Source: Isoetes taiwanensis (lineage: Eukaryota; Streptophyta; Lycopodiopsida; Isoetales; Isoetaceae). Taken from it: a stretch of DNA of 64,000 nt. The DNA is taken from the NCBI GenBank assembly GCA_021234155.1, contig JAJEKV010000014.1:826949-890948 (forward strand), given 5' to 3'. The translations under genes and the position numbers were made by a program. Under the pieces are notes generated by a model. It was not told the DNA's origin. It saw only the letters and a program-made list of their open reading frames with translations, and made no database searches. Below are positions 36,146 to 46,831 of this stretch, in pieces. Numbering within the stretch: the first letter of the stretch is position 1; the number at the start of each line of letters is the position of its first letter.

Positions 36146-36330
36146 TTTATTTCCACCTTGAGGGTGATGCTATTTATTTCCACCTTGAGGGTGATGCTAT
36201 TTTTTCCACCTTGAGGGTGATGCTATTTTTTCCACCTTGAGGGTGATGCTATTTTTCCACCTTGAGGGTGATGCTATTTACTTCCACCTTGAGGGTGATG
36301 CATACTTGATTTCCACCCGCTGGGTGATGC
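36146..36330 (+). repeat. 23-bp minisatellite inside the DIRS right end
   Basis: About eight units of ccaccttgagggtgatgcta with spacers of T residues. It lies between A2 and B2. Frames of 146-226 codons here read through the repeat and are not convincing genes. Confidence 0.9.
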
Positions 36331-36936
36331 TTTTTCCCCTTCGAGGTGCTGATTTTTATGTTCTAATTTGCTCTTCTCTGCAGGGGTTGGTGGTGCGGCT
36401 TCCCTTGTCCATGTCATGCATGTTAGTTCCTTCTAACCATTTACGGGTATTTTTTGCGGTTCTTTTGAGTTGCTGCAGGTTTTTTGCGGTCGTTTGGGGA
36501 TCCTGCTTTTTCGACTTCGCCGTCGACATGTCTCCTTTGTCTCTCCGGCTTCCGCCATCTTATGGGGTCGTGCTAGAGTTGTGTTTGCCAGCACATCATC
36601 TTTTCTGGTTCTCCAGGCAACACATTCGGGGCTTCTGCCGTCCTCTGGGGTCCTGCTCTCTTTGGGTTGGCCGTCCCTCCATCTTCTTCGGTTTTCCAGG
36701 CATCACATTCAAGGTTGTTGGCGACCATTTCTCATTAGGGTTTTCCTCGAAAACCCGAAAGGGCGGGGTTTTTTTTATCCCGGTGAGAAGTTGTCGCCAT
36801 TGCCCTTCTATGTTGCCTGTGCACATTTCTTTTTATGGGGTAGTCCGATATTGTTCCTATGGTCGGCTACCCCTCTCTATTCCTCAAACCATTGTATACT
36901 GCTGCTGTGATGAATGACAAGCCTATCTATGGCCTA

Positions 36937-36970
36937 TCGGCCGGTTTTGTGTCTATCGCGAGTCCCTTCC
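36937..36970 (+). repeat. DIRS split repeat, B2 (right end of element)
   Basis: Second copy of the 34-bp B repeat. It marks the right boundary of the DIRS element, which therefore runs from about 27,277 to 36,970, about 9.7 kb including the hAT insertion. Confidence 0.8.
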
Positions 36971-37109
36971 CAGAATACAGGATTGCGCTATTGGATATTG
37001 TTTTATGGCTCATTCTGAATGAAGCTTGCAAAAAATTACCATGCATTCTTAGATTTTGAGGCAGTTATTAAGCAAATTCCAAGGCTTCTAGATCCTTGTG
37101 CTAACAAGC

Positions 37110-37213
37110 AGTGTGTGTGGTGCATAATGGGCACATGAAGGGCTTGAAGGGCGCATAGGGCGCATATAGTGCAGTTTCCCCACCGGCAACACATTTCTTA
37201 TCATAACTTTTGA
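37110..37213 (+). repeat. Repeat R, right copy
   Basis: Same orientation as 27,028-27,123, with an added gggcgcata. It lies outside the DIRS right end. Confidence 0.88.
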
Positions 37214-37305
37214 TCCACTGGTTTGAATTCTAAAATTTTTGTCACACCGCGGGGGGGGGGGGGCGTCCCTAAGGCCCCGAAGGGGCCAAAATTTTTTTTT
37301 TGCAA

Positions 37306-37898
37306 CACAAACCATTAACATCCAACATATAAAAATTAAATCCCCCAACACATAACAACCAACACATAACAACCATTGACATTAACAACCAACACATAAC
37401 TACCATTGACATTAATTAGCACAACCATTGGGTCCAACACATTTAAATTAAAACCCCCCTTAAACCCCCTTTGGTTTGGGTGCATATTCACACGGGGGAT
37501 GACATAGGGCAGCGAGAGCCCTCATAATTGTATTTTGCACGTACAAAATCAACACCATATAGTATTCCGCTTGAAATCTTATAGTATTTTGCGAATCTTG
37601 TTATACAGTATAGCAAATTTTGTACTTGCATACCCCACAAACGAGGAACTTTACGTACGGTGTAGATTAAGGAATAAGGAATGAATATGCCTATCCAACA
37701 GCTCTCGTTGCTCGGAGTCACCCCCCGTGTGAATATGCACCCAAACCAAAGGAGGTTTAAGGGGGATTTTAATTTAAATGTGTTGGACCCAATGGTTGTG
37801 TTAATTAATGTCAATGGTAGTTATGTGTTGGTTGTTAATGTCAATGGTTGTTATGTGTTGGGGGATTTAATTTTTATATGTTGGATAATGGTTTGTGT
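37306..37898. mobile_element. Foldback element with arms of about 190 bp
   Basis: The left arm (37,306-37,498) and right arm (37,721-37,898) are inverted copies, from acacaaaccattaacatcca to ttggataatggtttgtgt at the outer ends and gaatatgcacccaaacc at the inner ends. The loop is about 220 bp. Within each arm the words caacacataac and accattgacatt are themselves repeated. The right arm directly adjoins the right MULE-like terminal repeat. A run of 13 or more G residues lies just left, at 37,250-37,263. Confidence 0.88.
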
Positions 37899-37900
37899 TT

Positions 37901-38001
37901 GGGAAAATACTTAAAAATTAAGGGCATTTTGGGAATTTCAAAAATACAAAGGGATTTTTGGGAATTAAGTCAACAATTAAGGTTATTTTGGTAAATTTCC
38001 C
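37901..38001 (-). repeat. Right 101-bp terminal inverted repeat (MULE-like)
   Basis: Inverted match of 26,288-26,388, ending ggtaaatttccc and followed by ttctaggaa. It closes the 11.7-kb unit. Confidence 0.75.
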
Positions 38002-38224
38002 TTCTAGGAATGATCATTTTTTTTGTGCGAAACACGTTTCGCCTTCCTGCCAGGATGGATGGTGAGTTGGCATTTAGAAACAGAAAATCCTTTGCCGGGT
38101 AATTTTTAGAACACTGGAATACTTTAGCTCCCCATGTTACAGCAACAGACTACCAAGTTAAACAATGTGCTTATGATGGCCATTGACATATGTTTTGCGA
38201 GAAGGCGGTCACACAGGCCCTTGG

Positions 38225-38645
38225 GTTGATGACAAACATAGGGAGCTAAGACACGGGCTGCGGCAGACCTTGCCTTGCGTCAAGCATTGCCATACTATCT
38301 TGAAGGGACAAAAGCCAAGTACATTGCGGAACACCAATAACAAATGTTATATCTTCTGAACTATCACTCCAAGACATTCTGGCTAAGGGTATTGAAGAAG
38401 CCTATGCAACCTAAGGGGAACATCACGTCAGAATAATGGATACAATACTTCCAAAGATCTCAGATGATCCTCTTGGAGTTCCAGCGGTAAAACCCCCTCG
38501 GATGGGCGAACACCGGTCATTACAGTGATGTCAAGTTTACGGTTCCGCCAATGGCAAGGTCGGCTGAGCCTTCGATAGTGCCCATCCTGATAGCATTCTT
38601 CAATAAGGCATTGCAAGAGGGCTTTCCATACCACAAAAATTCCCT
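38225..38645 (+). pseudogene. LINE-type (non-LTR) retrotransposon ORF2 fragment
   Basis: Two broken frames resemble the stretch between the endonuclease and reverse transcriptase of non-LTR elements. The first reads LPYYLEGTKAKYIAEHQ, a stop, then HSKTFWLRVLKK and NITSE, a stop, WIQYFQ, as in the FW...ITxEEWxxYF linker. The second reads VPILIAFFNKALQEGFP, the FNxALxxGFPxxW segment found early in the RT domain. At least three stops are present. The catalytic motifs are not seen downstream, so this is a short dead piece. Confidence 0.5.
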
Positions 38646-38649
38646 GAGA

Positions 38650-39437
38650 CAATAATCATAGATTAAAAATTTTGGAAAATCCTTCTCTATTATTACCATT
38701 CAGGAAATATCTGATTTTTCTCAACCATGATCCAATAGCATTACCTATAAGAGACCCCCTCCCCTCCTCCAAATGCAGAGAAGCATCCTGCATTGGGAAG
38801 TGCATCATTTATACATGTGTTGTAATTCCTGACTAGTTTATAGAGATGGGTTTTGTGACGTTCCCCACTAAATATGCGGCGCTCGGTCGTACATCTTGCG
38901 GAAAATTCCCCATCCAGCCCTTCGGCCGCATGGGCCCTCCGTCTATCCTGCCCCCAAGGTATCCCTAGTGCGGGAAGGGGACATGAAGGTGTCTTGCATG
39001 CCCTTCTCCTATGGGCTCCTATAACAAAGGAAGTATAACATAATGTCAGCACTAACAATAACAATACGTCCAACTACCTCGAAGGGTAGCACATCCATAC
39101 ATCCATAAATACATTAAAGATGTCAACATACCATAAAACATGAGAGCTCCTGCCCAGGCTCAGACTTGTACGAGAAGTAGACTAACGACTGGGCCTTAAG
39201 ATAGAGCAGATCGAGATATAACAATGGCGGGGTTGGCTATAGACAATGGCTAGGGTTGACCACTCCACAACATTCCCAACATTTTGGTCCAAGGCTGAAA
39301 ACAACAGAAAAAATAAAATACGAGTTGCTTTTTTGAAGATTTGAAAAAAACCTATATGTAGTTATATGGAGGTGCGATTTTCCAGGGATATGCTGTAGTT
39401 TTTGTTAAGGAGCCGTGTTTTTTTTTTTTTTTTTTTT
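38650..39437. other. No gene recognised
   Basis: A minus-strand frame at 38,741-39,073 begins with a hydrophobic stretch but has no known domain and lies in repeat-like DNA. A T run of about 20 bases (39,419-39,438) marks the left edge of the next duplication. Confidence 0.4.
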
Positions 39438-39438
39438 T

Positions 39439-41720
39439 ATACGTAAGCATGGAAACTGAGAGTTATGGTGCACTTGTGGAACCATGGGTGAATATTTAGC
39501 TAAGGTAATTTTTTATGAAAGATGGAGGCTAATGTGACTTGATACATCTGTGCACTTGTTAAATCATAAGCTGAATTCACGCTTTAAATGCAGACACTTT
39601 CTGGGGCTCCTGGCAATTTTCCAAGCATGAGATTCAGGCACTTGCGAAACTCTGAAATTTAAGGGATAAGGGATTATGTTGTTTAGGAAATTCATCGCCA
39701 TTGAAATTTTTCTTTGGGCATGTTTCTAAACCTAATTGTATTGCTCAAATCTTTTGTAAAACTTGAGAAAAAAGCGAAGGTCGTTGGATCTAGACTCTAG
39801 GTTCGGATGTTGATTACAAAGCGAAGATTAGGGTTTGCACAAAACGGCCATGGTCGACTCCACCCTAAGGTATCGGGGTTTTCTTATTTAGATCCGTGAG
39901 TAGATTTATAGCAATAAGCATCGACGAAAAATATCTTTGTCCGGATCTAAAAGCGGCTTTGGATTTCGATGTGTTCTACTAGCCGAGAATTGAGAATGAG
40001 CGTTGAGTAGTTTGGATTGGCGAAATCCTACTTGAAAGCAAAGACATGGCTGCTCCTGCATCAACTCTTAGAGTCACATCTGCATGTTTGGGCATCCCTT
40101 CATAATTATTGATTGTGTTGGATCAATTTCCATTAAGACAACATCTCGTAGGATCGAGGCAAACTTAGAGCAAGTCAAGACAAAGACCGGATATGATTCC
40201 ATGGAGAAAATACTTGATCTTCAACATATACTCGGGTTTGGAATTATGTTTTGCGTTATACACTTAATGTACATATCCCGAATGATCTTGAAGAGTAAAT
40301 AGCTTAAAACTTTTATCCGAATTTGCCTGACCATGCGACTTCAAATTTGAGTAAAGGATATTTGTACTTAGTACATTTAGTCAAGAACACTTTTCCAATG
40401 TAAATCTAACGGGCTGCATCCTCATAATCATTAAGTGGCGCTTATCCTAATTCGTTTTTGTTTATAAATGAAAGGCTTTACTAGATCGACCATTTGGTGC
40501 ACTATTGAACAAGTCTTTTAAGCACATAAGTCACTCTATCTTTTCTTTGCGTGAAACATGGCCTCGCAACAACATGGTTATAGATTACGAGACATGAACT
40601 ACAAATTTGCTCCTCTTATTAGTTATTGCATGTAGTTGAGGGCATAAATCCTTATTAATTTTAAAGCATGAAGATCTCTGCTGTAAGGGTGAGGGCATAA
40701 ATATTAATGCATTTGACATAGACAGAGAGCTTTTGGGTCGGTAGCTTGCAAACCTTGCTTGGGACTTGGCAATTACATGGATCGGGATGAACATAGAGTG
40801 CTAAAACTATAGGGAAGAGTGCTAAAACTATAGGGCCATTGGGAATATAATATGTTGTGAATATCTCGGTGGTATGCGGTATGTGTTTGTTTACATAATT
40901 ATTAAGGTAGAAGCGTAACTTGAATTTGATTGCATAGAATAAATGTTTTAAAAGTGCTTAAAAATAAGCCCGACTATACACTCACATGCGACTTAGAATA
41001 TGCCTTACCTTTCACACATAAGTGTGGGACCTATTAAGGTCATGCATTTAGAATTATTTGCAGATAAGTGCTTGAAATGCAAAGTGCTCCTTTGAACATG
41101 ATAATCGGGGAGCGAAAAAAAGTTGTGCTACTGCCGAGTTCTAGGGAGTTGGAATATTTCTAATCTTTTTTGTTAGTTACAAGTAAGGTGAAGGGTGATA
41201 AACTTAAAAGACCCCATGACACCAGCTAGTAGCTTAGGCGTTTACCCATGTTCTTGGCTAAGCCCCTCCTTCTCTTCTACCGAGTAACGGGGTCTTTTAC
41301 TCCTTGCTATGTTTCTTTAGCATGTTCACGAATATTTTGAAACCGCTCAAAGGCGATTCTGGCAGATGCTCAAGAGGAGTGTTTCAATATAGTTCAAATG
41401 ACATTGGTTGATGCCTTAATTTTACATGGTATTTTGTTATGTTTTTCTACTACAAAGGCAAATAATGATGGACTACTTTTTACTGTATAAGGCAATCTCT
41501 GCTATAACGGATTGTAGCATTGTAGAAATGTCTAAGGATTGTGTTTCATGACTACAATTAAAAATTGGAAGTTTCTTATGTAACTATGCCTTTGGCCTAA
41601 GTTCAAATGCACCTAGTTGATCTTAGGGCTGCTTATTGAATCATGACTTGTTCTTGCAAAGATCATGTCATGATTAAAAGTTATGAAGGTTTTTGGACCT
41701 GATTGACTTAAAAGGTTTTT
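39439..41720. repeat. Long direct duplication, copy A (about 2.28 kb)
   Basis: From atacgtaagcatggaaactg to tgattgacttaaaaggtttt this matches 42,318-44,580. No coding function was found; small frames such as 40,084-40,302 recur in the other copy with frame changes. Differences are clustered and often lie at CG-containing words (cgtgaaacatggcctcgc against cagaacatggcctcaac). Confidence 0.93.
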
Positions 41721-42317
41721 TATTCTTATCCCCAGTTTATTGGTTATACCAATAGCCAAGGCGTAATTACTTTCAGGTGATGTCTTTTCTCTTATTCTAT
41801 TTTACTAAAAATTCCCATTTCACTTATATAGGGCATTGGCATTATGACAAGAACAAACTAGCAGAAAGAAGGGGAATGCTTTGAGAAATAGAGGATGAGA
41901 GCTATGATACGAATAATCAAGAAGAAATAAAGAAATCCATTCGGAAATAGAGGTAACAGGACAGTTGTTATTGATGAAATTATTTCAATAGAACTTGACA
42001 TGGAAACTACATTTGGCCCAGACTAGCATTCGTACCAAGGGGAATATTTGTTTACCCTTGATACGAAAGATGATATTCTGAAAAATCCAAGTGAGCACAT
42101 TGTTGTTCACTTGTTTGCCATTTGGCCCATTCAAAGAAAAATATTTACCATCTGTAAATAGTAAGGTAAAAAGTGACTTTAAGATTTTTTTTCAAAAGAT
42201 AGGAGGGGTAGGGCCTTGGTGCAACAAGGTCCTACTCTCCTTGTTGCTGAAATTAAATATCACTTTGGCCCATCCTGACCTATGGTTGGAGGCAGGGTGT
42301 TTTTTTTTATTATTATT
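41721..42317. other. Spacer between the two long copies
   Basis: Single-copy sequence of about 0.6 kb in this window. The frame at 42,091-42,378 runs across the copy boundary and is not a gene I know. Confidence 0.5.
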
Positions 42318-44590
42318 ATACGTAAGCATGGAAACTGAGAGTTATGGTGCACTTGTGGAACCATGGGTGAATATTTAGCTAAGGTAATTTTTTATGAAAG
42401 ATGGAGGCTAATGTGACTTGATACATCTGTGCACTTGTTAAATCATAAGCTGAATTCACGCTTTATGCACCGGACACACTACAGGGCTCACGGCAATTTT
42501 CCAAGCATGAGATTCGTGGGCACTTGTGAAACTCTGAAATTTAAGGGATAAGGGATTATGTTGTTTAGGAAATTCATTGCCATTGAAATTTTTCTTTGGG
42601 CATGTTTCTAAACCTAATTGTATTGCTCAAATCTTTTTGTAAAACTTGAGGAAAAAGCGGGTCGTTGGATCTAGACTCTAGGTTCGGATGTTGATTACAA
42701 ACGAAGATTGGGGTTTGCACAAACGCCATGGTCAGCCTCCACCCTAAGGTATCGGGGTTTTTCTTATTTAGATCTGTGAAGCGGATTTATAGCAATAAGC
42801 ATCGGACGAAAAATATGCTTTTGCCCTAATCGAGCCCTTTCTTTGGATTTCCGATGTTCTACTAGCCGAAATTGAGAATGAACGTTGAGCGGTTTGGATT
42901 GGCGAAAATCCTACTTGAAAGCAAAGACATGGCTGCTCCTATCACGCATCATTTGGGCATCCTTCATAATTATTGATTGTGTTGGATCAATTTCCATTAA
43001 GACGACATCTCTCAGACTCGAGGCAAACTTAGAGCAAAGGTTGAAGATAGCATCGGATATGATTCCATGGAGAAAATACTTGATCTTCAACATATACTCG
43101 TGTTTGGGATTATGTTTTGGATTATACGCTTAATGTACATATCTTGAATGATCTTGAAGAGTAAATAGCTTAAGACTTTTATCCGAATTTGCACTGACCA
43201 TGCAGCTTCAAATTTGAGTAAAGGATATTTGTACTTAGTACATTTAGTCAAAGAACACTTTTCCAATGTAAATCTAACGGCTACATCCTCATAATCATTA
43301 AGTGGCGTTGATCCTAATTCGTTTTTGTTTATAAATGAGAAGGCTTTACTAGATCGACCATTTGGTTGCACTATTGAACAAGTCTTTTAAGCACATAAGT
43401 CACTCTATCTTTTCTTTGCAGAACATGGCCTCAACAACATGGTTATAGATTACTGATTATGAACTACAAATTTGCTCCTCTTATTCGTTATTGCATGTAG
43501 TTGAGGGCATAAATCCTTATTAATTTTAAAGCATGAAGATCTCTGCAAAGTAAGGGTGAGGGCATAAATATTAATGCATTTGACATAGACTGGAGCTTTT
43601 GGTGGTAGCTTGCAAACCTTGCTTGGGACTTGGCAATCACATGGATCGGGGATGAACATAGAGTGCTAAAACTATAGGAAAGAGTGCTAAAACTATAGGG
43701 CCATTGGGAATATAATATGTTGTGAATATCTCAAAGGGTATGCGGTATGTGTTTGTTTACATAATTATTAAGGTAGAAGCGGAACTTGAATTTGATTGCA
43801 TAGAATAAATGGTTTAAAGTGCTTAAAAATAAGCCTCGACTATACACTCACATGCGACTTAGAATCGCCTTGCACCACCTCACATAAGTGTGGGACCTAT
43901 TAAGGTCATGCATTTAGAATTCACGCAAATAAGTGCGAGAAATGCGGTGCTCCTTGAACAGGATAATCGGGAGCGAGAAAAAAAGTTGTGCTCTGCCCGA
44001 GTTCTAGGGAGTTGGAATATTTCTAATCTTTTTTTGTTAGTTACAAGTAAGGTGAAGGGTGATAAACTTAAAAGACCCCATGACACCTGCTAGTAGCTTA
44101 GGCATTTACCCATGTTCTTGGCTAACTGTCCTCCGGTTCTCTTGTGAGGTAACAGGGGTCTTTTACTCCTTGCTATGTTTCTTTAGCATGTTACGAATAT
44201 TTTGAAACTGCTCAAGGCAGTTGCAGATGCTCAAGAGGAGTGTTTCAATACAGTTCAAATGACATTGGCTGATGCCTTAATTTTACATGGTATTTTGTTA
44301 TGTTTTTCTACTACAAAGGCAAATAATGATGGACTACTTTTTACTGTACAAGGCAATCTCTGCTATAACGGATTGTAGCATTGTAGAAATGTCTAAGGAT
44401 TGTGTTTCATGACTACAATTAAAAATTGGAAGTTTCTTATGTAACTATGCCCTTGGCCTAAGTTCAAATGCACCTGGTTGATCTTAGGGCTGCTTATTGA
44501 ATCATGACTTGTTCTTGCAAAAATCATGTCATGATTAAAAGTTATGAAGGTTTTTGGACCTGATTGACTTAAAAGGTTTTTTTTTTTTTT
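42318..44590. repeat. Long direct duplication, copy B (about 2.26 kb)
   Basis: Second copy, 2,880 bp downstream of copy A at its start and 2,861 bp at its end. It also ends at a T run (44,577-44,590). Confidence 0.93.
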
Positions 44591-44857
44591 AAAAGAATGT
44601 GTGGTGTCTTGAAGAGGTGTAGTTTCTTTTCTAAGGATGTGTTGTTTTCTCGGGCGGTAAGGTTTTTCGAAGGGATATATTTTTTTTAAAGAGTTGTTTT
44701 TTAAGGTAGTGTTCTTTTGAAGTGTGGTTTTTTTATGGTTTTCTAAGAATCCATGTATGACCAAGTTGTCCACATGCCATTACGGCCACAAAATGGCAGC
44801 ATACAAGAGCTATATGCATGCTTGACACACTTCACTAGCATTTGACTTCATACATGT
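44591..44857. other. Flank of the CACTA element
   Basis: T-rich plus strand with short tttttaaa and tgtggtgt words; no gene. Confidence 0.4.
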
Positions 44858-46290
44858 CACTACAAGGAACAGTCGACGTCCAGACGTTGAACAACGACGT
44901 CAAGTCGTCGAACAACGACGTCAACGTCGTTGAACAACCTTGACGTCGTTGAATGTCCTCGCGACATCGTTCATCGACGACGCCCAGGGCTGACGTGTCG
45001 CGACGGCGAGCGTGGCATGGTCTTTTTTGCCAAAGGCGGCGCGCTTTTTCGTGTGTAGACCGCGTCGGCCGCGGCGTCGTTTATCGGCGCCCTGCCAGAC
45101 TGACACATCCACCATGCTGCGTGTGCGGTCTTTGTGGACAAGGCGCACGCGCACGTATGTCGACAACGTCGGACGTCGATAAACGACGTCCCAAAGGCGG
45201 CGTGTTTACCATGCCCGCAAGGCACCCGCTTTGTGGACAAGGCCGGCACGGGCGGCATTAATGCGACACGTCGCTTGTCGTCGATGAACGACGGCGTATA
45301 GAAAGTCGGCGTGTCGCGTCGGCCAGCGTGGCATGGTGCTGTTGCCAAAGGCTGGCACGCTTACGTGGCTAGACACGTCATTTAGACGTCGTTCATCGGC
45401 GTTCGAAGAATGCATTAGTTTGTTTGGTGCAAAAGGTGCGTGGGTTCGTTTATCGATCACATCGGCCCGATAATGGCGGTGACATAACGAAACTTGTGCT
45501 TGTTTAACATAAACGAAACAACATACAATACAAATAACACAAATAAATAAAAAAAAACCCGATTGTTTCCATTCATAAAAAAGCTTATACATTACTTATG
45601 TCCATCGAGGGGCGTGGGTGAGCCATTCTACCGGTCGTTCCCCTTTTGAGAGGGAACGCCAGATGTTAGTGCAATCGAGCTCATTTTCACTCATCTTTGC
45701 CACGATGGTGAAGGGAGGGTTCTCGGCCACGGGAAAAGCGGGGGGTTCTTTGGAGGTGTCTTCCCTTGGAGGAGGAGGAGGATTCTTGCTATAAGGAACA
45801 TATCGCTTGAAAGGTGGTCTTTAACTGCCGGACCATTATAGCAAGATAGGCAAGAACACTCAAAAGATAAGAATAACAGCAGCTACTGATGGATCCACTT
45901 ATAACGTGGATGTAGGGTTAGGGTTAGGGTTAGGGTTAGGGTTAGGGTTCGTATTTGGCACCAGCACCATGCCACGACATGCATGTTGGACACACAAACA
46001 CAGGTCGTCGTTTAACGATGTTATGAACCTTAAACGTCGTTGAACGACGTCTTGATCATCTGACGTGGCATCTGAGGGGGCATCTGACGCCCCCTACCTG
46101 ACGTGGCATGCCTAGGTGTCAAGCCACACCAGTTAGACGTCGTTCAACGACGTCTTAGCCTAAATCCCGCGTGGCATATGAGGGCGACATCCGGCGCCCG
46201 TCTTGGCGTGGCATGCCTGGGTGTCAAGCCACGTCGGCTTGGCGTCGTTGAACGACGTTGTACAAACGTCGATAAACGATGTGAAATATG
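44858..46290 (+). mobile_element. CACTA (En/Spm) left end and subterminal repeat block
   Basis: The left end begins cactacaaggaac, the canonical CACTA terminus. It is followed by a dense block of short direct and inverted repeats built on acgtcgtt and its complement (for example aacgacgtcaacgtcgttga near 44,912), thinning to about 46,290. Such subterminal repeats bind the element-encoded transposition proteins in En/Spm elements. Frames on both strands here are products of the repeats. I could not find the expected inverted cttgtagtg end up to 60,000. Confidence 0.8.
45913..45949 (+). repeat. (TTAGGG)n-type telomere-like run, about six units
   Basis: Six tandem copies of a 6-bp agggtt unit inside the CACTA subterminal block. 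Most plant telomeres have the 7-bp TTTAGGG unit; a run this short is an interstitial microsatellite and says little about the species telomere. Confidence 0.95.
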
Positions 46291-46497
46291 GCGGGAACCC
46301 GACCGGGTTATTTTTTCCATTCCATTGTTATTTTGTCTCATTGCTTTCGGTTTTTTTTTGCGCCCGTGGGTCTTCATAAGGTAAGATCTCTGCTAGTTTG
46401 TTAATCTTTGTGGTTTTAGAGTTAAACACCTCCAAATGCTAATAGATTAGAAGATTGAATCTTGAAAGTATGTTAAAAACTTGAGGGATGCATGATC

Positions 46498-46680
46498 AAG
46501 GTACGAGTCGGCTCCATCCCTAATGGAGAAGACTAGGCGTGTCGGGTTTATGCACCTCGAACGCGAAGTTTCAATCTTCATAGGTTACAAAAGATTTGAA
46601 AGGTTGCGTGAATAAGGTACTGGTCGACTCCATTTCAAATGGAGAGGACTAGATGTATCGGGTTCGGGCACCCTTCAATC
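46498..46680 (+). repeat. 120-bp-type repeat, two units (first location)
   Basis: Two units share caaggta, cggctccat or cgactccat, atggagaagactag and tcgggtt. The same family occurs as three units at 55,009-55,350. In both places it lies between the subterminal repeats and the first cargo gene. Confidence 0.75.
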
Positions 46681-46831
46681 AAATGCTTTCTAAATGTCAT
46701 AAACGTTGTATCAATCTAAATCTTAAGAAGAAACATTTGATAAAATCTAAAAAAAAACATGGATATTTATATTTATTATATTATTACATGGTTTTTTATT
46801 AATATTTTTATTGTTTACTAGTAAAAACAAC

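Noticed and set aside
36237-36917. 226-codon frame in the DIRS right end
   Set aside because: It reads through the 23-bp minisatellite and has no known domain.
38741-39073. Minus-strand frame with a signal-peptide-like start
   Set aside because: One hydrophobic start in repeat-like DNA is not enough; no domain or homologue is known to me.
44921-45592. Several overlapping frames of 80-128 codons on both strands
   Set aside because: They lie in the CACTA subterminal repeats, are mutually shadowing and have no domain.
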